A DNA stretch of 64,000 nucleotides from Promicromonospora iranensis. GTDB taxonomy: Bacteria > Actinomycetota > Actinomycetes > Actinomycetales > Cellulomonadaceae. The position numbers and the translations under genes were made by a program. Under the pieces are notes generated by a model. It did not search any database and was not told the origin of the DNA. It saw only the letters and a list, made by a program, of their open reading frames with translations. The stretch covers positions 1 to 64,000 of the forward strand of contig NZ_JAJQQP010000002.1 in NCBI RefSeq assembly GCF_028994805.1. The letters are read 5' to 3'. Each line of letters opens with the position of its first letter. Position 1 is the stretch's first letter. This document shows, piece after piece, positions 16,644-24,462 of the stretch.

Positions 16644-17366
16644 ATGCTCGCAGCGTTCCTGTGGGGGGCGGTCGGCGCGGCGGCACTGCTGGTCGGTGCC
16701 CTCGTCGCCTATGCGGGAGCGCCGAGCCGCCGGTTCATCGCCGTGGTCATGGCGCTCGGTGCCGGGCTGCTCATCGGGTCGGTCGCCTTCGAGCTGGTCG
16801 ACGAGGCGGTCAAGACCGCTTCGGTAGGTCTTGTGGGACTCCTGACGCTGCTGGGGGCGGCGACCTTCACCGTCGGTGACTGGTGGCTGTCCCGCCGTGG
16901 CGGCGGTGAGCGCAAGGACGCGAGCGGGGCCCAGGCTGCCGGGGCTCCGCTCGCGATCGTCTTCGGGTCGGTGCTCGACGGCATACCGGAGTCGTTCGTC
17001 CTGGGGCTGACGGTGCTCGAGGGCAACGTCAGCGTCGCGCTGCTCGCGGGTGTCATCCTCAGCAACTTCCCCGAAGGGCTGTCCTCGTCGAGCGGCCTGC
17101 GGGCGGCGGGCTGGACGCGGTCGCGCGTGCTGTGGATGTGGTCGGTGGTCATCCTCGTGGCGGCGGTGAGCGCCGCCCTCGGCTACCTCCTGCTCGACCC
17201 GGCCGGCGGCCGCACCGGGGCGCTCGCCCAGGGGTTCGCCGCAGGGGCGCTGCTCGCGATGGTGTCGAACACCCTGCTGCCCGAGTCGTACCGGGAGGAG
17301 GGGGTGGCCACGGGCTCGCTGGTGGCGGTCGGCTTCGCGGTCTCCCTGATGCTGTCGGCGATCTAG
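16644..17366 (+). CDS. ZIP-family metal permease-like protein
   Basis: 240 residues and about eight membrane segments. The two metal-site helices of ZIP proteins are recognisable: GSVLDGIPESFVLGL (usual HxxPEG-like region, with Asp in place of His) and LSNFPEGLSSSSGLR. The usual histidine-rich loop is replaced by a short basic one (LSRRGGGERKDASG). ZIP permeases move zinc or other divalent cations into the cytoplasm; loss of the conserved His makes the substrate uncertain. No Zur box was seen upstream. Confidence 0.75.
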   Translation: MLAAFLWGAVGAAALLVGALVAYAGAPSRRFIAVVMALGAGLLIGSVAFELVDEAVKTASVGLVGLLTLLGAATFTVGDWWLSRRGGGERKDASGAQAAGAPLAIVFGSVLDGIPESFVLGLTVLEGNVSVALLAGVILSNFPEGLSSSSGLRAAGWTRSRVLWMWSVVILVAAVSAALGYLLLDPAGGRTGALAQGFAAGALLAMVSNTLLPESYREEGVATGSLVAVGFAVSLMLSAI

Positions 17367-17436
17367 CGGCCGTCCAGCGGCGACCTGGCAGAGATGCGGG
17401 TGGGTGGGCCCGGTGCCAGCGTGGACGTGTCGCCGA

Positions 17437-17490
17437 ACGTTCCTACAGCGCACATCCCTACGACACATCCCTACGACACATCCCTACGGC
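17437..17490. repeat. 13-bp tandem repeats upstream of the alcohol dehydrogenase gene
   Basis: ACATCCCTACGAC is repeated at 17452-17464, 17465-17477 and, with one change, 17478-17490; a degenerate fourth unit (ACGTTCCTACAGC) is at 17437-17449. The last unit ends only 7 nt before the GGAGG ribosome binding site, so the array lies in the 5' leader or promoter of the dehydrogenase gene. Confidence 0.85.
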
Positions 17491-17509
17491 ACGGCAGGAG
17501 GACCCGACG

Positions 17510-18700
17510 ATGAGAGCACTCACGTGGCAGGGCAGGGAGCACGTCAGCGTCGAGACGGTCCCCGATCCGCGGATCGTGGAGCCGAACGACGCGATCGTCC
17601 GCGTGACCTCGACGGCGATCTGCGGGTCCGACCTGCACCTGTACAGCGTGCTGGGGGCGTTCCTCGACAGCGGTGACGTGCTCGGGCACGAGGCGATGGG
17701 CGTGGTCGAGGAGGTCGGCCCGGAGGCCGGCGACCTCCGTGTCGGAGACCGCGTCGTGGTGCCGTTCGGGATCGCCTGCGGGCACTGCTGGATGTGCCGG
17801 CACGGCCTGCAGTCCCAGTGCGAGACCACCCAGGTCACCGCCGAGGACAGCGGCGCGGCGCTGTTCGGCTACACCAAGCTCTACGGGCAGGTGCCCGGCG
17901 GCCAGGCGGAGTACCTCCGGGTGCCGCAGGCGCAGTACGGCCCCGTCGTCGTGCCCGACGACGGCGAGCCCGACGAACGCTACCTGTACCTCTCGGACGT
18001 GCTGCCCACGGCGTGGCAGGCGGTCGAGTACGCGCAGGTGCCCGACGGCGGGTCGGTGGTCGTGCTCGGTCTCGGCCCGATCGGCCAGATGGCGGCCCGG
18101 GTGGCCGCCCACCGCGGAGCCGGGCTCGTGATCGGCGTGGACCTGGTGCCCACGCGCCTCGCGATGGCGGCGAAGCACGGTGCCACCGTGCTCAACTCCC
18201 AGCGGGAGGACATCCTCGGCGCCGTCCGAGACCTCACCGGGGGGCGTGGCGCCGACGCGGTGATCGACGCCGTCGGCATGGAGGCGCACGGTTCCCCGCT
18301 CGCCGAGGCCATGCAGAAGGCCGCGGGGCTCCTGCCCGACGCCGTCGGCCGGCCGCTGATGAAGAAGGCGGGCACGGACCGTCTCGCCGCGCTCTACTCG
18401 GCGATCGAGCTGGTGCGCCGCGGCGGCGTCATCTCCCTCTCCGGGGTGTACGGCGGCGTGCGGGACCCGCTGCCGATGCTGCGGCTGTTCGACAAGCAGG
18501 TGACGATCCGGCAGGGGCAGGCCAACGTGCGGCGCTGGACCGATGACCTGCTCCGGCTCGTGGCCGACCCGGCCGACCCGCTCGGTGTGCTCGACCTCGA
18601 GACCCACCGCTGGCCGCTCGAACGCGCGCCGGAGGCGTACGCCATGTTCCAGCGCAAGGAGGACGGCTGCGTGAAGGTGGTGCTCGACCCGGCTGCCTGA
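17510..18700 (+). CDS. Zinc-dependent alcohol dehydrogenase (glutathione-independent FDH-like)
   Basis: 396 residues. Catalytic zinc ligands in AICGSDLHLY and GHEAMGVVEEVG, structural zinc loop GHCWMCRHGLQSQCE (a three-Cys variant beginning with IACGHC gives four), and the NAD turn VVLGLGPIGQMAARVA. The insertion and C-terminal pattern (GMEAHGSPLAEAMQKAAGLL, MKKAGTDRLAAL) match the glutathione-independent formaldehyde dehydrogenase-like group of actinobacteria. GGAGG lies 9 nt before the ATG. Upstream is a 13-bp tandem repeat. It probably oxidises an aldehyde or alcohol; the substrate is not evident. Confidence 0.88.
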   Translation: MRALTWQGREHVSVETVPDPRIVEPNDAIVRVTSTAICGSDLHLYSVLGAFLDSGDVLGHEAMGVVEEVGPEAGDLRVGDRVVVPFGIACGHCWMCRHGLQSQCETTQVTAEDSGAALFGYTKLYGQVPGGQAEYLRVPQAQYGPVVVPDDGEPDERYLYLSDVLPTAWQAVEYAQVPDGGSVVVLGLGPIGQMAARVAAHRGAGLVIGVDLVPTRLAMAAKHGATVLNSQREDILGAVRDLTGGRGADAVIDAVGMEAHGSPLAEAMQKAAGLLPDAVGRPLMKKAGTDRLAALYSAIELVRRGGVISLSGVYGGVRDPLPMLRLFDKQVTIRQGQANVRRWTDDLLRLVADPADPLGVLDLETHRWPLERAPEAYAMFQRKEDGCVKVVLDPAA

Positions 18701-18724
18701 GCAGGGCCTGCCCGAGCGCGACCC

Positions 18725-19375
18725 TCAGGCGGCCGCCTCCGCCGCGGTCCGCAGGTCCGCGACGAACGCGTCGAACGTCTCGCCGAAATCCGCCCGGTCG
18801 CGCAGCCGCAGCAGCGCGGACGGGTGCGTGGTGATCAGCACGTCGTGCGACTCGCCGTCGAGCACCTGCCCGCGCTCGGCGCCGATCCGCACCTGGCGCC
18901 CCAGCACCGCCCGCGCCGCCGTCGCACCCAGCGCGACCACCACCCGCGGCCGCACCGCCGACAGCTCCGCCTCCAGCCACGGGACGCACGCCCGGATGTG
19001 CGCGACGTCGGGCTTCTTGTGCAGCCGTCGCTTGCCCCGCTCGGTGAACCGGAAGTGCTTGACGGCGTTGGTCACGTACACCTCGTCGGGGTCCATGCCC
19101 GCGGCGTGCAGCGCGTCGGCCAGCACCCGCCCGGCCGGACCGACGAACGGCTCGCCCTCCTGGTCCTCGCGGTCGCCCGGCTGCTCGCCGACCAGGGCCA
19201 GGGCGGCGTCGTCCGGGCCGGACGAGAAGACCGCCTGGGTCGCCGGGCCCCACAGCTCGCAGCCCCGGCAGTCGTGCACCGCCCGGGCGAGCGCCCCGAC
19301 GTCGGCGCTCGCGGGCACCCACTCCTGGGCGCCCGGACGAGCGGGCTTGGTTCCGGCCGTTTCGGCTCGTGGCAC
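18725..19375 (-). CDS. udgX: UdgX-type uracil-DNA glycosylase
   Basis: 216 residues of the UDG superfamily. Active-site motif GEQPGDREDQEGEPFVGPAG, uracil-binding TNAVKHFRF, and HPSALLR near the C-terminus. The diagnostic insertion GKRRLHKKP places a histidine (His119 with GTG as residue 1) where UdgX forms a covalent bond with the abasic product. CRGC (36-39) and ACVPWL supply three cysteines for an iron-sulfur cluster; the position where family 4 enzymes carry the fourth Cys reads VKHF. The GTG start at 19375 has GAGGAGG 7 nt upstream. Role: tight, covalent marking or repair of uracil in DNA. Confidence 0.9.
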   Translation of the reverse strand: MPRAETAGTKPARPGAQEWVPASADVGALARAVHDCRGCELWGPATQAVFSSGPDDAALALVGEQPGDREDQEGEPFVGPAGRVLADALHAAGMDPDEVYVTNAVKHFRFTERGKRRLHKKPDVAHIRACVPWLEAELSAVRPRVVVALGATAARAVLGRQVRIGAERGQVLDGESHDVLITTHPSALLRLRDRADFGETFDAFVADLRTAAEAAA

Positions 19376-19540
19376 GGGACACCTCCTCGGCTTCCTGCTC
19401 CTCAGCCTGTCGCGTCTCCAGCCTGTCGCGACCGCGGTCCGCTCGCTACGCGAGCCGAGAGGCCGGGCAACCGAGGGAGTGCATATGACACTCCACGCAT
19501 AGCGGACCGGGTGATATCGAGGGAGTATGACCCGGTGCCG

Positions 19541-21049
19541 ATGGTCACTGGTCAACAACACAAAGCGGAGATCCCCGGAGCGGACGCCGGGGTAGCTGGT
19601 GTCGACATCGGAGGGACGGGGTCACGCCTGCGGGTCGACACCGGCCGGCCCGGCGGGGTCTTCGAGCTCATGGGTCCGCCCGCCGGCGTCGTCGCCGGGC
19701 GTTCGACGGTGCCGGACGTCGTGCGCAACCTGTGCCGCGGCTTCGCCAGCGAGTTCGGCGGACGCCCCCGGGTCGCGGCCGCGGCCGTCGGGATGCGCGG
19801 GTTCCGCTCCCAGACGCAGGCCGGGAGCCTCGACCCGAACCGCGTGCACGACATCCTCGCGGAGGAGCTGCGCACCACCGCGACCGCCGTGTCGAGCGAC
19901 GCCGTCACGGCGCACCTGGGCGCCCTCGGCCCGGGGCCGGGGGCCACCCTCGCGGTCGGGACCGGTGCCGTGGCCGTGGCGTGCGACGACGTCGGCAGGT
20001 GGCACCTCGCGGACGGGATGGGTCCGCACGTCGGCGACAACGGTGGTGGGGCGTGGATCGGCCGCCGCGGGCTCGACGCCGCGGCTCGGTCGATGGACGG
20101 CCGGCGCATGGGTGCGTCGCCGACCCTCGTCCACGCCGCCGAGCAGCACTTCGGACGGCGGGAGCGGTGGACGGACGTCACCGACGTGTCCCTGTTCGCC
20201 GGGTTCGCGCCCGAGGTCATCAGCGCGGCGAGCCGCGGTGACGTCGCGTGCCGCGAGATCCTCGACGAGGCCGCCCGGTCGCTGGCGGACGGGCTGTGCG
20301 CCGTGCTGAGCCATCCCGGTGTCGAGCCGATCGCGGTGACCACGGGGAAGCTCCTGATGCACGCGCCGTCGTTCCGGTCGATGGTGCTCCAGCACCTCCT
20401 GGAGAAGCGCGACGACGTGCGGGTGCGGCCCAGTGCCGGACTGCCGCTCGACGGCGCGCTGAGCCTGGCCAGGATGCTGGCCGCCCACCCGGCGGTCGTC
20501 CGGGAGCACGTTCCCCTGCTGGCGGTCCGGATCGGTGCGGCGGACTGGCTGGACGACTCCATCACCATGCCGCGCGTGGCCCTCCCGGTCGTCCGGCCGA
20601 TGCGGGCGGAGGCCGAGCCCACGGCGTGGGCCGTCGAGGTCCGGTCGGACTTCGAGTGGTCGGCCGACCAGCTGTTGGAGGACATGGACGGACCGACGGC
20701 GCCCACCGCCGCCGTCGTGCCCCTAACCGGCGCCCGCCTGGTGGTCGGTCGCGCATCGCGCAGCCGCGGTGTCGTGCCCGACATCGTCTGTGAGGACACC
20801 GGCGTCTCCCGTCGGCACTGTGAGCTCGCCTGGGTGGAGGGCGGCTGGAGCGTCATCGACCTCGGGTCGGCCAACGGGACCTACGTCGCGCCGCGCGGCG
20901 AGGCGGTCCCGGCGGAGCCGTTGCGGTCGGGGGAGCGGCGCTGGCTGGCCGACGGCGACCGCATCTACGTCGGCGGCTGGACCTGTCTGACGGCGCGGGC
21001 CGTCACCGCGAACGTGCGGCCGACGGCCGATCGGGTCGCCGGCAGGTGA
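19541..21049 (+). CDS. BadF/BadG-type sugar kinase-like ATPase fused to an FHA domain
   Basis: 502 residues. N-terminal 330 residues are an actin-like (ASKHA) ATPase of the BadF/BadG or N-acetylglucosamine kinase type: phosphate-1 loop GVDIGGTGSRLRV, connect and phosphate-2 region VGTGAVAVACDD, and GDNGGGAWIGRRGL. The C-terminal about 110 residues are a forkhead-associated domain: RLVVGRASRSRG, EDTGVSRRHCEL, IDLGSANGTYV. FHA domains bind phosphothreonine, usually downstream of Ser/Thr kinases. I do not know this fusion as a standard enzyme. A TATGAC box lies 9 nt before the ATG. A terminator overlaps the stop codon. Confidence 0.85.
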   Translation: MVTGQQHKAEIPGADAGVAGVDIGGTGSRLRVDTGRPGGVFELMGPPAGVVAGRSTVPDVVRNLCRGFASEFGGRPRVAAAAVGMRGFRSQTQAGSLDPNRVHDILAEELRTTATAVSSDAVTAHLGALGPGPGATLAVGTGAVAVACDDVGRWHLADGMGPHVGDNGGGAWIGRRGLDAAARSMDGRRMGASPTLVHAAEQHFGRRERWTDVTDVSLFAGFAPEVISAASRGDVACREILDEAARSLADGLCAVLSHPGVEPIAVTTGKLLMHAPSFRSMVLQHLLEKRDDVRVRPSAGLPLDGALSLARMLAAHPAVVREHVPLLAVRIGAADWLDDSITMPRVALPVVRPMRAEAEPTAWAVEVRSDFEWSADQLLEDMDGPTAPTAAVVPLTGARLVVGRASRSRGVVPDIVCEDTGVSRRHCELAWVEGGWSVIDLGSANGTYVAPRGEAVPAEPLRSGERRWLADGDRIYVGGWTCLTARAVTANVRPTADRVAGR

Positions 21050-21067
21050 GGTAGACCACCTGCCGGC
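21038..21067 (+). terminator. Terminator overlapping a stop codon
   Basis: GCCGGCAGGTG pairs perfectly with CACCTGCCGGC around an 8-nt loop. The left arm contains the last codons and part of the TGA of the kinase-FHA gene, so the gene is expected to end its own transcript before the DUF4037 gene. Confidence 0.7.
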
Positions 21068-21138
21068 GGCCACCTGCGCGGGACGGGCGGGGACAGATTC
21101 ATCTGGACCGCTCCCGGGTCGGCTCCTAGGTTGGCGGG

Positions 21139-22191
21139 ATGTCCGGTATCGAGCTCGCCCGCGCCTACTGGGCCGACGTCGTCCGTCCGATCCTGGACCG
21201 GAAGGTGCCCGACGTGCCGAGGGCGGCCGGGCGCCTCGGTACCGGCTCGGACGTGCTGGGCCTCGACGACGCCACGTCCCGCGATCACGACTGGGGGCTG
21301 CGCCTGACGGTGCTGGTCCCCGCTGACCGGGTCGCGGAGGTCGACGAGGTCCTGACCACGTCGCTCCCCTCGGCCTATCGAGGACGGCCGACGGCGTTCC
21401 CGCTGACCTGGGACCCGACCGTCCGGCACCGGGTCGAGGTGGCGACGCCGGCGGAGCTGGTGCGGTCGCGCACCGGGCTCGTCACCGGGCTCGTCATCGC
21501 TCCCGGCACTGCTCCCGGTACCGCCGCCCTGAGCGTCACCGACTGGCTGTCCCTCACCGGGCAGTCCGTGCTGGAGATCACGGCCGGCCCGGTGTTCGAG
21601 GACACGTCCGGCGAGATCACCGCCCTGCGCGACCTGTTCGCCTGGTACCCGCACGACGTGTGGCTGCACGTCCTGGCGGCCGACTGGAACCGGATCGAGC
21701 AGGAGCTGCCGTTCGTGGGCCGCACGGGGCAGCGCGGTGACGACCTCGGCTCCCGGCTGCTCGCCGCACGGCTGAGCACGGCGCTGGTCCGGCTCGGGTT
21801 CCTGCTGGAGCGGCGCTGGCCGCCGTACCCCAAGTGGGCGGGGACCCTGTTCGAGCGGCTGCCCGTGGCGCCGTCTGCCGGTGGGCACCTGGCGGACGCG
21901 CTCGCCGCACCGACCTGGCAGGCGCGGGACGCGGCCCTGCGCGCGGCGTGCGAGGCGCTGCACGACCGGCAGCGCGCCGTCGGGCTGCCGGTGCTGGAGG
22001 GGGCGGCCTGCGAGCCGTTCTTCGACCGGCCCTTCACCGGGCTGCGTGGGGTGCCGGAGGTGCTGCGCGCGGCGATCACGGACCCGGAGGTGCGGGCGCT
22101 GTCGCACCGCGGGGGAGTCGAGCAGTGGGTCGACGACGTCGGCACGCTCACCGACCCCGGCGTGCGCGCCCGGCTGACGACCTGCAGCTGA
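21139..22191 (+). CDS. DUF4037 nucleotidyltransferase-like protein
   Basis: 350 residues. The N-terminal motif GTGSDVLGLDDATSRDHDWG is the GS-x-D...D-x-D pattern of DUF4037, a nucleotidyltransferase-fold family; SRDHDWG carries two of the candidate metal-binding aspartates. The C-terminal half has conserved helices (RLSTALVRLGFLLERRWPPYPKWAGT) as in kanamycin-nucleotidyltransferase-like enzymes. Substrate unknown. TAGGTT ends 6 nt before the ATG, with TGGACC 17 bp further upstream, so the transcript is likely leaderless and separate from the gene before it. It ends 56 bp before jetA. Confidence 0.8.
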   Translation: MSGIELARAYWADVVRPILDRKVPDVPRAAGRLGTGSDVLGLDDATSRDHDWGLRLTVLVPADRVAEVDEVLTTSLPSAYRGRPTAFPLTWDPTVRHRVEVATPAELVRSRTGLVTGLVIAPGTAPGTAALSVTDWLSLTGQSVLEITAGPVFEDTSGEITALRDLFAWYPHDVWLHVLAADWNRIEQELPFVGRTGQRGDDLGSRLLAARLSTALVRLGFLLERRWPPYPKWAGTLFERLPVAPSAGGHLADALAAPTWQARDAALRAACEALHDRQRAVGLPVLEGAACEPFFDRPFTGLRGVPEVLRAAITDPEVRALSHRGGVEQWVDDVGTLTDPGVRARLTTCS

Positions 22192-22247
22192 CGACCTGTG
22201 GATGACGGCGCGGTGAATGTCGCCGGTCCGACGTACCCTGACCGGCG

Positions 22248-23795
22248 ATGATTACTCGTGCAGAGGGTGCGTACCTGGGCGCGCTCCGGGCTTTCCAGGA
22301 GCCGATGCTGGACCTGCTTCACCGGAGGTATGCCCCGCTCGTCGTGTCGCTGCTGTCCCTGGTGTTCACACCCGAGCGCCCGACGGTCCCGGTGGCGGAG
22401 GCGCACACCGAGATCGGCGACGCGCTCGACCAGCTGCGGGCGCAGGGGTACGAGCGGGGCGCCGACGGCACCCGCGCCATCCCGCTCGGCAGTGCCCGGG
22501 AGCTGTGCCGGCAGTGGTCCGACGTCGGCTGGCTGAAGCGCCAGATCATCGACGGGGACGTCGAGGTCTACCAGCTCTCGGCGCACGCCGTCGGGGCGCT
22601 GGAGGTCGCGGGGCGGGCCGGCGGCACGCGGGCCCGCGTCTCGGAGTCGCGGGTACGGACGCTCCTGGACGCCGTCGAGCGGCTGGCGCAGGACGCCGAC
22701 CCGGACGTGCTGGTCCGGATGTCCCGCCTGGACACGCAGATCAGGCGGCTCCAGGAGGAGCTGGACCGGATCCAGCGCACGGGCGAGGTCGCCGAGGTGG
22801 AGGACGAGATCCTGCTGGAGGAGGCGGAGAACGTCCTGCACCTGGTCCGCGAGCTGCCCGCGGACTTCGCGCGCGTCGCGGAGTCGATCAGGGCGATGCA
22901 GCGGGACGTGGTGACGGCGCTGCGGCAGGACGAGCGGCCGTCGGGCGACGTCCTGCGCGAGTACCTGGAGCGGGGCGAGCAGGTGATGAACGCGACGCCG
23001 GAGGGCCGGGCGTTCGCGGGCGCGCTGCGGCTGATCGGCGACCCGGAACGCATCGACGAGCTGTCGGTACAGCTCGACACGGTCCTGCGGCACCGCTTCA
23101 CGGGAAGCCTGCCCGGGCACCAGCGTGCCGAGCTGCGGGACGTCGCGCGCCGCATCGAGCAGGGAGTCGCGGAGGTCATCAAGGCCCAGCGCCAGGCGTC
23201 CCACGTCATCACGACCCAGGTCCGCAACCACGACCCGCTGCGCGACCGGCAGGTCGACGAGCTGCTGCGCGAGGTCATGATCGGCTTCCAGGCGTGGATG
23301 CCGTCGACCCGCCGGAGCCAGGACGTGGACCCGGTGCGGCGCCTTCCGGTCGCCGACGTCACGCACCTGCGTCAGTCCACGAGCGACCTGAGCCCGCCCC
23401 AGCCGCCCGTCCCGCTGCAGGTGCTGGACGACGACGGCGACACCGGCCTGGAGGACGGCGCCCGCGAGTGGGGCGGCCCGCACTACGCGGAGCTGCGCGA
23501 CCACCTCGCGTCCTTCGCCGACGCCCATCACGGCCACGACGGCAACGACGGCGTGGACCTCGCAGCGGTGTTCACCGCGGCACCCCAGCACATCCGCCGG
23601 CCCGTCGACCTGCTCGGGCTGCTGGAGATCGCGCACCACGACGGCATGACCGAGACCGACCACGTAGCCCTCGTCGAGGCCGTCCGGCCCGACGGGTCGC
23701 GCCGGAGGTTCGCGTTCGGCGGCGTGACAGTACGGGCCACGGAAGACAGCACGGAAGACACCGAGCAAGACACCAGGGAAGACACAGATGACTGA
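22248..23795 (+). CDS. jetA: JetA-like SMC accessory protein (DUF3375; Wadjet/MksF family)
   Basis: 515 residues. The product matches DUF3375, the kleisin-type subunit of Wadjet/Mks complexes: an N-terminal winged-helix region ([37 protein letters not shown]), a long central helical region, the [19 protein letters not shown] segment and an acidic C-terminal tail of E, D and T. It would bridge the two heads of the JetC dimer. TACCCT lies 8 nt before the ATG, suggesting leaderless transcription. Its stop overlaps the jetB start by 8 nt. First gene of a three-gene operon. Confidence 0.9.
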   Translation: MITRAEGAYLGALRAFQEPMLDLLHRRYAPLVVSLLSLVFTPERPTVPVAEAHTEIGDALDQLRAQGYERGADGTRAIPLGSARELCRQWSDVGWLKRQIIDGDVEVYQLSAHAVGALEVAGRAGGTRARVSESRVRTLLDAVERLAQDADPDVLVRMSRLDTQIRRLQEELDRIQRTGEVAEVEDEILLEEAENVLHLVRELPADFARVAESIRAMQRDVVTALRQDERPSGDVLREYLERGEQVMNATPEGRAFAGALRLIGDPERIDELSVQLDTVLRHRFTGSLPGHQRAELRDVARRIEQGVAEVIKAQRQASHVITTQVRNHDPLRDRQVDELLREVMIGFQAWMPSTRRSQDVDPVRRLPVADVTHLRQSTSDLSPPQPPVPLQVLDDDGDTGLEDGAREWGGPHYAELRDHLASFADAHHGHDGNDGVDLAAVFTAAPQHIRRPVDLLGLLEIAHHDGMTETDHVALVEAVRPDGSRRRFAFGGVTVRATEDSTEDTEQDTREDTDD

Positions 23796-24462
23796 GACCA
23801 CCGTCGAGCAGCACCCACCCGCAGAGGCGACCGGCGGCGGGTTCATCGACCCGGTGCCGATGGAGGAGGACCCCGCCCAGCTGTTCGCGGGCGACTCCGG
23901 GACCCTCGACGCGGCGGTGCGGCGGGTGCTGGTCCGGTTGCTGCAGCGCCGGTTCCTGGTCGCCGCCCGGAACAGGTCGCAGTGGCGCACGCTCCTGGAG
24001 AACCAGCAGGTGATCGAGTCGCGGCTGCACGACCTGTTCGTGCACCTCGTCGTCGACCACGACCGGGGCATCGCGTACAAGAAGCAGGTGCGGTCGGCCG
24101 AGCTCGACGTCCCGATCCTGCTGAAGGACGACCCGTACAGCCGGGCCGAGACGCTGGTCCTCGTCCACCTGCGCACCGTCTTCCAGCGGGAGCGGGGCGC
24201 CGGGGAGGCGTCGGTCCGGGTGGACGTCGAGGAGGTCGAGCAGACGGTGCTGACCTTCTTCGACCCCGACGACAAGAACCTGGCCGCCCGCCAGACGGAG
24301 ATCCGCAACGCCGTGCGGCGGCTGGAGAAGGAAGGGCTCATCGAGGAGGAGTCCGAGGGCCGGTACCGCGTCACCCCGCTGGTCGAGATCGTGCTCAGCA
24401 ACGAACGTCTCGTCGAGCTGCGCGAGTGGCTGCGCCGCCAGAACGAGGAGGACCAGCGATGA
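23788..24462 (+). CDS. jetB: JetB-like protein (DUF4194; MksE family)
   Basis: 224 residues with the DUF4194 pattern: [18 protein letters not shown], the winged-helix region around [20 protein letters not shown], and the C-terminal [18 protein letters not shown] followed by [18 protein letters not shown]. This is the KITE-type subunit that binds the JetA kleisin in Wadjet/Mks complexes. It overlaps jetA by 8 nt and its TGA overlaps the jetC ATG (ATGA), so the three subunits are translationally coupled. Confidence 0.9.
   Translation: MTETTVEQHPPAEATGGGFIDPVPMEEDPAQLFAGDSGTLDAAVRRVLVRLLQRRFLVAARNRSQWRTLLENQQVIESRLHDLFVHLVVDHDRGIAYKKQVRSAELDVPILLKDDPYSRAETLVLVHLRTVFQRERGAGEASVRVDVEEVEQTVLTFFDPDDKNLAARQTEIRNAVRRLEKEGLIEEESEGRYRVTPLVEIVLSNERLVELREWLRRQNEEDQR

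Noticed and set aside
18700..18725. A terminator between the alcohol dehydrogenase and UdgX genes
   Set aside because: Only a 4 to 5 bp GGGC-type hairpin (GCAGGGCCTGC) is present; too weak to call.
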